Source of the DNA: Akebia trifoliata
Taxonomy: Eukaryota > Streptophyta > Magnoliopsida > Ranunculales > Lardizabalaceae
Direction: 5' to 3'
Length of the DNA: 64,000 nucleotides
Assembly: GCA_017979445.1 (NCBI GenBank)
Contig: CM030714.1
Location: forward strand, 7,633,049-7,697,048
Under the pieces are notes generated by a model. That model worked only from the letters and a program-made list of their open reading frames with translations. It had not been told where the DNA came from and made no database searches. The stretch's first letter is position 1. Each line of letters opens with the position of its first letter. The position numbers and the translations under genes were made by a program. Of this stretch, positions 1 through 9,600 are shown piece after piece.

Positions 1-363
1 AAGAAAAGATATAAGAACAAAACAAAATATTATTTGAATGACTCATTTAACCAGATTCTGAAAATTGAGCAAGTTTTTTGAGGAATCTTGCTAGAACTAA
101 TAGAACCATTCTTTCAATGACTCGTTTAGCTATCCCATTTATCAGTTTGACTCAACAAGGTCAACTCATGCAGCACTGTTGAAAAATATCAGATGTATGT
201 TATCCAATTCATTGGTACTAGTCCGAACCAAAAACTGGTACAAACCAAACGAGTTCACGGTACGATTCGTATTGCATTCGTAAAATCATGAAACCAACAA
301 ATTTTGATTGAGTTCGGCAAATTAACATTATAATTGTACATATAACTTGTTTACTTGTATTAT

Positions 364-580
364 GAGTGCTGATATTCTAACTAGAAAGTCTTCACTCGGT
401 CATTATGACGTGTCACAGACATGGAACCATAGATATGTTTCCTCGGGATACACAAATGCAAATCCCCATAAGAGATGTGCATTTGTGTATCTCGATAAAA
501 CAGATCTATGGTTCCATGTCAGTAACACATCAGCCGAGTATTGACCAAGTGAAGACTGTCTAATTAGAAAATCATTATTC
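364..580. mobile_element. Foldback element, family A copy 1
   Basis: Nearly the whole element is one inverted repeat. The arms begin with a GAGTGCTGAT-ATTCTAACTAG type end and meet around a central CCCCATAA loop flanked by ATACACAAATGC and GCATTTGTGTAT. The same end sequence and loop recur at 14066-14268 and 22873-23105. No ORF of its own. It sits in the BRCA1 intron that runs off the window. Confidence 0.75.
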
Positions 581-593
581 TTGTATCATATAT

Positions 594-608
594 ATATATA
601 TATATATG
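594..608. repeat. (TA)n microsatellite
   Basis: Short TA run directly downstream of the foldback element, inside a BRCA1 intron. Confidence 0.9.
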
Positions 609-811
609 CACAAGCGAACCCAGAAACAAATTACATCTGTCTCTACCTAGCCCTACGAATCAGGTTCATTCAAGAGTGAGGAACCATGAACCCAAATTTG
701 AATCAAGCAAACTGACAAACGAGGTAACATAGGTTCAGATCAATTGTGAATATTTGATCAAATACTAAGACCAAGTAAAAAAAAATCAACTTAATCTGAT
801 TAAATACTTAC

Positions 812-3800
812 GATGGGGGTCATTTTAGTGGGGATCTCATCATCTGAATCCTTAATATCACTAAAACAAGGAGCATTTGGGGGTGTAGTATCCATGAAAA
901 GATCATCTTGTGTTCGCTGACAACTCAATCTTTCTACATCATCATTGTCATCCTCCTCTCTCAACCAAAAGAAAGGTGAGAGCACGGGTTCTCCCATTTC
1001 ATTAAAATCAGGCTTCTCCTTCAATACAATTGAACCATCCTTTAGTCCTTCACACTGTTCAGGATGTGGTCGGGTCCCAGGAAGAAGGCATTGTGGTACA
1101 TGAACTCTCTTCTTAGCGGGAAAAGAAGGCTTTGAATTAGGATCAGAAGTTTCCACATTGGTTTTCACCAATTCTTTTAACCCTTCGCCTTTGAATGTTC
1201 TTCGTTTATTTTGTTTTCCATGAGAAACAGTTTCTGGTCTACCATTACCTCTCTCACCTTCAGCTTGGCTTTTTCCAGCTTTTGGAAATAAAAAAAGACA
1301 AAATAGAAACATAATAAAGACAATGCCATATACAAATATGAATTAGAAATGAGATGCTATAGTATAAATGACGAAGGATAGAAATTTGAGTTTTGGATGC
1401 CAATGATAGAATCCTAGACTTCCATAAACAGTGTCAAGTTTTCTACAAGTACTATTCCTCTAAAGAAAATGATATTAGATAGAGTAGCAGACTATGATGA
1501 GCAGAACACGTCTAATCAATCATGAAATGATGTTATTACCAAAATAAAATCAACATAGAGAGTGTGGAATCCAACACTAAATGATCAAGAAATGCACACT
1601 GTTGGAGTAAATAATACAACATCTGAGCACTACTGAGAAAATTGTTAACCAACCAACTACTCCAAAAAACCGATATGTTGGAGAGGGGGAGAACTATGGA
1701 TATAAGAGGGTCACAGGCATTAACTGGGGTATGACACACCAAAGAGTGGAGGAAAATATACACTCACGCTCCCCCTCACCCATAAGGGTGGAAAGAATCA
1801 AACCCATGATCTACAAACCTACAACTCTGATACCATGTTACCAACCAACTACTCCAAAAGACCAATCTATTGGAGAGGGAAGAATTATGAATATAAGAGG
1901 ATCACAAGACTTAACTGGGCTATGACACACCCAAGAGTGGAGGAAAATATCCACTCAACAAAAGTTACCTATGTATGCATGTTGAGAGCAGTATAGGCAT
2001 GGCTTAATGTTTTGTACCATTTCAAAGTGCTTGAGCCAAGACCAGAATAAAACATTGATTCCAAAACATTTAATGTTTCAGATTGCCTTGACACTCACAA
2101 TGTCTCAGAATGTCTTGATCGAGGTAATCTCAATTTTACTCCCAAACATTGCCTTGGCTCTCGCAATGTCTCGGTTGCGGTAATCTCTGTTTTACTCCCA
2201 AACATTGTCTCAAGACCAGATTTTAAACCTTGGGTTTAGGAATGTATATGTCCACATTCCTTATAAATTCTAATGTGTTGTATCATTATAGCACAATATA
2301 TTTGTGAAGTGGTCTGTGCTGTTACCTGATGTTTTCACTGGAGTAGTTTGGGTGACAAACATATTGATTCCGGAAGCAACTTCCATGCTTTTGTAAATGC
2401 TTACCAAGGTATCCATGTGAGGAGCAGCGCGAACCTCTGCATCAAAAAATGACTATTTAACAATATCAAAAAGGGACACAACAAAAGTAACAAAATGGAA
2501 AAAATCAACGGTATGATTAGCAACGATAGATGATACTCTAAAGGCTAATCGTGTTTTCCAATGTTGGGTAAATTTCCCAGTTAAGGCTTATTGATGTTTT
2601 TTGAGTAATTTGTTAAGCATGCCAAATCTCTCCAATTTATTTCAATTAAAAGAGAAAGTTTCAATTGGTAGAATGGAAACTAATAGAACCATGTACTCGG
2701 TATCTCCAATTTATTACTTAAAGACCACATATGGCTGTTAGAATAGTCCCACATGGCTTGGGTACTATTGGGAGGTGTAATGTATAAAGTGGGGGCAACC
2801 CTCTCCTTGCAAGCCGGTTTTGTGAAGATGAGTTAGGCCCATGGACTTTCACATGGTATCAAAGCGGATGACCTCAGGGATGGGTAGAGTAAGTATCTCC
2901 AGTCCTGCGGGGAGTGTTAGAATAGTCCCACACCGCCTGGGTACTATTGGGAGGTGCAATGTATAAAGTGGGGGCAACCCTCTCCTTGCACGCCGGTTTT
3001 GTGAGGATGAGTTAGGCCCATGGGCTTTAACAATGGCTACCCAAAATCAAATTGATGGCATAGAACTATTAGAATCTGATTTGAAATATGTTGTTACAAA
3101 ATTCTTAAAGAAAAGTGAACCCCAATGGATAAAATTCATTCCACTCTCTCATATCTCAAGAAATGGAGCATCAAACATATTTTGAGAGACTGCAACAAGA
3201 AATCCAATTTTCTTGATTTTACATGGAATTTTTTAATCATCAAATATCTTGGATTCTAAATTATTTTTGTTTATGAATAAAATCGAGTGGACTAGTATCA
3301 CTAATTCAATATTTCCCTTAAAAATAATAGAATTTAAAAAAAAAAAAAATCAAAATCAAAATTGGGTGAAACAAATACATGTATGGATTGGATCAAAATT
3401 TATGAGAATTAAGGTAATTTTGTAGGATAAAAGCTTTTAAAACTGCTATTTCATACCTCTTCTTCGATATGGAACTTTACAAACAGGGCAATGTGAATCT
3501 GACTTCATGGATTCCATAATACACAGACTGGAAAAAAAAAATTAAAAAAAAAAAAAAAACAATATTAGGGTTTCAAACAAAGAACATGAAATCGAATCAG
3601 TGACGGGTCTTACTTGCAGAACACATGATTGCATGTTAGTGAAACAGCTGAATTAAGAAGGCTCAAACTGCAGAAGAAGAAAAAAATCAGAATTTTAAAT
3701 CACAGAGAACAATAGAAAACCTAGAAGAGAAAGAACCACAATTCAGATATCTTTTTTAAGAGAAAAATTATTTTGGATAAAAAAACACCTAGAGACCTAA

Positions 3801-3881
3801 TGGGAATAATGGATGATGATATTACCATATAGGGCACTTGAGTTCTCTACCCATTTTCTCCAGATGAGCAGAATCCGCCAT
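812..3881 (-). CDS. BRCA1: BRCA1 homologue, 5' part (exons 1-5, partial)
   Basis: Plant BRCA1, a nuclear RING E3 ubiquitin ligase that pairs with BARD1 in homologous-recombination repair. Exons on the minus strand: 3826-3881, 3614-3667, 3457-3527, 2326-2436 and 812-1278. All junctions are GT-AG and keep frame, giving 253 codons. The start is the ATG at 3881, which gives MADSAHLEKMGRELKCPIC. The C3HC4 RING ligands are visible as C16, C19, C31, H33, C36, C39, C50 and C53, followed by the conserved stretch EVRAAPHMDTLVSIYK. Exon 5 is acidic and charged and carries the plant-BRCA1 block PVLSPFFWLREEDD. A consensus donor (GTAAGT) follows 812, so the gene runs off the window; the C-terminal BRCT repeats are not present here. 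BARD1 also has an N-terminal RING, but the flanking sequence fits BRCA1 better. Introns 3 and 4 each hold a miniature LTR element. Confidence 0.93.
1643..1960 (-). mobile_element. Miniature LTR element (TRIM), family 2 copy 1
   Basis: Complete on the minus strand. The 5' LTR is 1836-1960 (125 bp, TGTTGAGTGG...GTAACA). A primer-binding site TGGTATCAGAGTTGT (1821-1835) complementary in type to initiator tRNA-Met follows at once. A short internal region ends in a purine-rich tract (GGGTGAGGGGGAGC, near 1768-1782), then comes the 3' LTR at 1643-1767. Flanks AAAAT and AAAGT match at 4 of 5 bases as a decayed target duplication. There is no coding capacity. It lies in BRCA1 intron 4, in the same orientation as the gene. 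A related copy is at 60385-60706. Confidence 0.88.
2092..2212. repeat. Imperfect tandem duplication, about 60 bp unit
   Basis: Two adjacent copies share GCAATGTCTC-like, GAGGTAATCTC and TTTTACTCCCAAACATTG blocks. Inside BRCA1 intron 4; no function evident. Confidence 0.6.
2736..3032 (+). mobile_element. Miniature LTR element (TRIM), family 1, intact
   Basis: The 5' LTR is 2736-2853 and the 3' LTR 2915-3032, both 118 bp with TG...CA ends and few differences. The primer-binding site TGGTATCAAAGCGG starts at 2854, directly after the 5' LTR. A purine tract GCGGGGAG (2907-2914) abuts the 3' LTR. A perfect 5-bp target duplication ATGGC flanks it (2731-2735 and 3033-3037). There is no coding region, so it depended on another element's enzymes. 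It sits in BRCA1 intron 3, antisense to the gene. LTR similarity suggests a fairly recent insertion. Confidence 0.95.
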
Positions 3882-4067
3882 TTTCGAAGTGTTCTTCGTC
3901 TGCGTAGCTTTGATTTTGGTTAAAATATAAGAACTTCATAAGAAGAATTGTTAAATCTTAAATGAGAACAATTGGCGCGAGATTTCAATTTAAAATCAGA
4001 AATTTTCAATTTTTCGAACCTTTGCCGCGATTGCACATTCAAAGCAAACCCATTTTTGGTATTATTA
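3882..4067 (-). promoter_or_regulatory. BRCA1 proximal promoter/5' leader with E2F-like site
   Basis: Short space between the BRCA1 start codon and an upstream inverted-repeat element. At 3971-3978 the plus strand reads ATTGGCGC, 7 of 8 bases of the E2F consensus TTTGGCGC, about 90 bp from the ATG. E2F control of plant DNA-repair genes is known; its use here is inference. Confidence 0.4.
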
Positions 4068-4542
4068 TAAGGATAAATCACAATTTCACCCCTTATGGTT
4101 TGGGATAATTCTACGTCGACCACCTAACGTTTTGACAATCTCACTTACCTCCCTTATAAGTTATAATTATCTAACGGGCTCACTTACCTCTTCTTTCATC
4201 CACTTGCAGTCAAAAAAAAACAGTTAAAACATTATTTTATTTTTATAAAGACCATTTTACCCTCTTTTGTAAATTTTACATTTTGATAAACAAAAATATC
4301 GGGGTAAAAAATGTGGTACATGTGCAAGAGTGTGACAACTTAGATGGGGGGGGGGGGGGGGCTTTAATTATCATTTTTATAAATAAATAAATAAAGAGAA
4401 AATGAGAGGGTAAAATAGTGAAATAACATCTGAATTTGAACACCATCAATGAAAGGGGATGTAAGTGCAATTATCAAAATGTGAGGGGGACAATATGGAT
4501 TTATGCCAAACTACAAGCGGTCAAAGTGTAATTTACCCTTAT
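4068..4542. mobile_element. Inverted-repeat element in BRCA1 upstream region
   Basis: Long imperfect terminal inverted repeats: the left end reads TAAGGATAAATCACAATTTC and the right end, reverse-complemented, TAAGGGTAAATTACACTTTG. Similarity continues through the TATGGTTTGG / TGTAGTTTGG blocks. Such ends are typical of Mutator-like MITEs; the class is inferred, because a 9-bp target duplication was not established. It contains a run of 16 G (4346-4361). It begins about 190 bp from the BRCA1 ATG and so bounds the promoter. Confidence 0.6.
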
Positions 4543-5549
4543 TAAAATGACCAACATATCCCATTATGTAACACATTGCATTGAGGTGTGTGTGTATGTG
4601 TTTTTTTTTTTTTTTTTAAATTGTAAGGTAAGGGGGTGGGAGGGGTTGACAGGGTTCGGGATCCGTTGCCAAAGGGTGAGGCAACTAGCCTCTTAGAGCA
4701 CCAGCACCATGTGGGCCCAAGTCCCTTGGGTACATACAATACCCCATAGACCACATATACCAAGTAAGCAGGAATAAATCCTTATAGGTGGCCAACTAGC
4801 TTTGAAAGTGTTGATTGATTGAGTTTGGATGTAAATAATTGGCATTCAATTGGAACCAATGATGACAGTCGTCTCGGATTTTGAGCCATTCCAATGCTTA
4901 TTGGATTTGGTCTTTTGGATTAAAAACTTTTCCAATTTCAATATTTGTATTTTGTAGCCACTTTATTTTCAGTTGAGGAAAATTTCACTGTCGCTTAGAT
5001 TTATAGTTGTCACCATTCGTTGATTTGAATCAAGTGTGAATGATCACTCAAAATTGTTTTATAAGAAAACCATTTTTCTATTAAATATAATACCTCCAAT
5101 CTCTAAGGTCACTAGTATATAAGGAAGTTCGATTAGAAGATGAGGAAGGTGAGAAAGTGTTAGGCACACCTTATTGGTGGTTACTTATAACTTGGTCACT
5201 CTTAAGATATTTTGAAATGAAGAAAATTTAATGCAGTGTGGAAATGCAATTGATGCCAAGGAATTAATGAACTTGAGCACAAAATGGTATGTGATTCATG
5301 AACGTGTAAGATGTATGAGTGCATGGCATTTAAACTCAACGTTGAGGGATTAGTGAATTTAGCAAAGTGGGATAGAACAATTTATTAGGAATGCCTACGA
5401 TAATGGAATGATATTGGCATCGTCTTTGAGACAATAGGAATTGTCTCATCTAAGAAACATCTCTTTGAAATTTGCCTAGATTATTGAAAAATGCATGAGG
5501 ATGTACCCTAAGTATGGCTCAATGATTTTGATGAGAGCCATGATAAATC

Positions 5550-5622
5550 GATGTGGCAAAGGCACATAACCATAGATCTTTTTCTTCGGGATAGATCAAT
5601 GGTTTTGTGCCCGTGCCACATC
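5550..5622. mobile_element. Short foldback related to family A
   Basis: An inverted repeat whose arms read GATGTGGCAAAGGCACATAA and, from the other end, GATGTGGCACGGGCACAAAA. The centre carries the ATAGATCTTTTTCTTCGGG type core also seen in family A elements. Confidence 0.55.
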
Positions 5623-5854
5623 AGCCACGTACAAATGCTGTGTCAATTTGTCATTAGTCTTCTGATGATGAACCATGAGGATAGTCTCATTAGTAGAGAT
5701 GTCCCTTTTTTTTATTTTTTTATGCCATTGTCTTGAAAATACAACGAATACATGGTATGTTCCCATGCGTCAAAGGTGATAGTGTTAGCTAAGGACATGG
5801 GGAAAATTGGATTTATTGTTAAAGAACCACCCTTATTGTGTTTTTTAGTTTTGT

Positions 5855-6116
5855 GTTTTTTTATAATAATGGGGAATCCCTATAGACAATGGACCGGTCC
5901 CTTATTTTGAGCTTTGCTCAATCCATAGACCATGATCTTGTCCAAGGACTAGTCTTGGAAACATGTCACGTCTGGTATATCACAAGCATCAGGTAAGTGA
6001 GAGTACTCCCTCGCGGGTGGCCCTAAAGAATTAACGCTTATATAAGGTATTAAACTCACGACCTACAGGCATTAACCACTTATTGATTCAAAATTACTAT
6101 TGAGCCAACCCCTAGG
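5855..6116 (-). mobile_element. SINE-like element, group 2 copy 1
   Basis: On the minus strand the head has pol III box A-like GGTTGGCTCAATAGT and box B-like GGTCGTGAGTTTAATACC. The body is shared with 50538-50727 (start-to-end order kept: GCATTAATTCC-like block, CACTTAC, GTCCAAGG, TTGTCTAYAGGGA). It ends in an AT-rich tail near 5855-5870. No coding capacity is expected for a SINE. Confidence 0.6.
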
Positions 6117-6666
6117 GTCAACAACCCATATTGATTCTTGTCTTTTGCATGGAAATATGAAAATTTACTAGAGTTCCGTCTCATTAAGAGAAGAAACTCT
6201 ATGAAAGTGCCATTTTGAGATAATGTTAGCTAAGTGTTTTGTGGGAATCATCTTGTTGAAAGAGAAGTCCCACACCAATTTTATGTTATTTTGTTTGCGA
6301 TGATGATGATCAGGATAAGGAAAAATAGATGGGACAACAGCATCCACAATCTTGACTTTGTACGACACATGTCCAACCTTTAGCTATTTCAAAGCTTCAT
6401 TACGAACCAATAAATCATTTTTATTTTCTCTGAACCCAATAGCTATCCAATCATTTTTGTTTTTCTTTCGTTTATTTTCATCTTGAGATTTGTAATAATT
6501 CTCCTATATATCACATATTAGTGTTTGACAGAAAGAGAGAGAGATGGGCCACTCGCATGCTTGTTTGAAGATTGTAGTTATAGAAAGTCTATAATTACAA
6601 CTCGAATAGCTTATTTAATGGGTTCCAATCAAAGTACATAAAAATGAATAAAAATAAAAAAGAAGA

Positions 6667-9600
6667 TCAATCGAAAAATTCCCAATTTGTTGTAATTGGT
6701 GGATCAAAGGTCTCCCATTTGGTTGTGGCAACCACAGGCTCTACTCTTGCATTTGAGATCTTGAGCACATCTAAGCTTTCTACACACTTCTGAATTCTCT
6801 TGCCCTGCAAAATACCAAAAAGTCCTACTAATTAGGGTTTATATCACTCTTAATAAATGATTTCTCAAGAAAATCAATTTATGAGAAAAGCATTTACAAG
6901 AAAATTGAATTCCAAATAAATGTATGTTGGTGTTTGATTGCAGGGTCTTAGGTATAGGGACGATGTGGTAAATTATGGAAAAAACAATAGAGTATAACTA
7001 AATCAATCATTTTAAAAATGAATCATTTTTGTAAGCATGGGAAAATCATTTTTCCCACTGTTGAAAGAAAATCATTTTTCCCTTTTCTTTGACAAATATT
7101 TTTACATGGGAAAATCATAGTTTACTAAATCAATCTAAAATACATTGGCTTCCCATCCAACGATACCATTGACCACCATAAAACATGCCTAGTAACCAGA
7201 AGCCCAAATTACCAAAATGGAGCATAAATTCCAAAAATAGTACATTATTCTAATTAATTACAAAAACGATAATTTACCATTTTCAAAAATAAGTTTTTTT
7301 TATCCAAACAGTATTTTTTAAAATGAACAGTAACTTCTACATTTTTCATGCAAAAAAATGTAATTTTTCTTTCTTCTACTTTTTCACCCTACGCATTTAT
7401 CAAAACCCAACTCTTCTATTAATAAATATAGGAGGATATAAAGGTAAATTAAATATAGATTAAAAGAAGGATAATTAAATAATTTAAATATAAAGTAAAA
7501 AAAAAAATGGTATTTTGGGTGTGAAAATTGTAAAAATACTGTTAATTTTATTTATTATTGCTTTGTTAAAAACTTATTTTCAGAAACGATAAATTACTAA
7601 TTTTGGAATTAATTTGAATAGTGCAACGTTTTGATTTTTTTACAATTTTCGGTGCATGTTTTGGAAAATAAGCCTTTATTGTATATTTGGGAAGCCCACT
7701 ATTGTTTACATAGTTCTTTCTCTCATTGCCCTGTAACCGAACGATTAGACAGTTTGAAGTGAAGAATGTATTTTGTGACAAATCATGATGCGATGTCCAC
7801 AATTCCTAGTTTCGTGCGTTCCTCCCATCTCCAACGTGTTTGCCGCCCACATAAAGCCATCTATGATCTTCGTCGAGTTCCTCACATGTATTCTAGATCT
7901 ACTTTATCGTACTCTCATGCTTAAATTATAACATAATTCAAATCCTACTATAGTTGGATTGAGTTATTAGCTCACGAAGGCAAACTGACTTCTAACATGA
8001 CTTCTCATTAGGGGTGCAACTTAATTTGGTTCAAACCGAGAATCAAATCAAACTGTGGAATTTGGATTGATTTGGTTTGATTTAGATTTATATCGGGTCG
8101 ATTTCTAATTTTAAAAATAAAAAAATCGATGAATTTGATTCAATTCTCGATTCAAACAATATAAAAAATCGAACCAAATCGAAAATCGAATCAATATTTA
8201 TTTAAAATAAAATGTACCACATATTTTATTTTATTATTTTTTTGTTATATAAATAAAAAATCGAACCCTCATCTCTTTTTTATCTCTCTCTCTCTCTCTT
8301 TCTCTACGAGTGGCAAACTCTCATCTCTCTATCGTCTCTGCGACCGGTTGCCAGCGGTTGATCCTCTCTCTCTCTCTCTCTGTGACTACGATTTACAACC
8401 AAACCATGGAACTGAACTGAACAAAACCGACGTAAGGTCAATTTGGGTTGGCTTGGTTCTAAAACAAATCAGTTCGGTTCTAATTCTCATATGATGGAAT
8501 CGATCTTCTTCGGTTTGGTTTTGATTTTGCTCTAACCCGAACCAAGTTGCACCCCTACTTCTCATTGTGGCGTCGTTGAACAATCTAATTTTTTAAATTC
8601 AAGTCTAATTTTAATCAAGTCAAATTAGAACATATTGAAATTTTATGAAAATGGTCTCCATGGGAGTTGTGGAGGATATTTTTTTGTAGGGCACCAAGGT
8701 GTGACACGTGACACTTAGGATTCCAATTAAACCTTGGAAATCCAAGCTAGTTCATCCCAGTTTCGAGTGATCTTGAGCACTCAACTAACTCGAATGTGAT
8801 CTAAATCAAGTGTATGGACTCAGGTTAAATAACAACGCATCATGAAGCGACCTGATCTACTCGAAACCATAAAAACCAAAGGATCGAACGAAGTTAGATT
8901 TGGTTGGGATCTTGATAACGGAAAAATCCACAAAAGAATGATTGAATAAGGATGGGATGTTGATTGAATCCATTTCATATCAATATCTACCTACTAAATT
9001 GGATAAGGATTGAATTGGTAAATGACATCTAATGTGATCATAGGATTTTAATTCTATAAATACATGGATAAGAACACCAAAAGATATTGTTGTGCACTCT
9101 CTACACTACAATTCTGATTTTTCTTTGGTTAATCTGACTTTAGCATCAGATAGGTTGTGTTGTAGGCGTACCTAAAAACATTGGAGACAGAGACTACAAG
9201 GCATTGTCACAGATTTCAAGGTAATGCAGATTTTTTGTGTTTACAAGAGTCTAAGAGGATACTCATTAAGGCCTAGCAAGTGAAAGAGAGGGAAGTAAAT
9301 ACCTCAAAATTTTTATGCGTGGAGGTGTCTCCTTCGATAGAAATGTTATCTAGCTTGATTGCTTGTCTCATGAGCATCTCAATTAAAGTTGTGATTTGTA
9401 ATTCCGCCACTTTATTCCCATTTGAGATAGATTTTTCGATGGCTATAACCTGAGCAGAGGAAAATAATTATCATAAACTATTATAATTAAAACACAAACT
9501 TCCATTGTCACACCAAACTTTTCTTATAGATTTTGCGGATGGGGCGAATGCCCTAACCATCAAGAGAGATAAATAGGAGGAAAGATGAAAATTATCAATG

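Larger units (their letters stand above)
4543..6666. other. Intergenic, BRCA1 to BAG gene
   Basis: No gene found. Holds a T-run (about 4601-4617), a foldback at 5550-5622 and a SINE-like unit at 5855-6116. A codon-like ORF at 6168-6368 (minus) is not recognised. Confidence 0.6.

Noticed and set aside
800..811. Continuation of BRCA1 exon 5 past 812 (PIVSI then stop)
   Set aside because: A consensus donor GTAAGT follows codon 253 and the open frame ends just beyond it, so an intron is far more likely.
6168..6368. 66-codon minus-strand ORF that reads like protein
   Set aside because: No family recognised, no flanking exons found and no repeat context to explain it. A homology search could change this.
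6526..6546. Sequence TTGACAGAAAGAGAGAGAGA resembling miR156/157
   Set aside because: Several mismatches to the mature miRNA, and no complementary arm is visible nearby, so no hairpin precursor.
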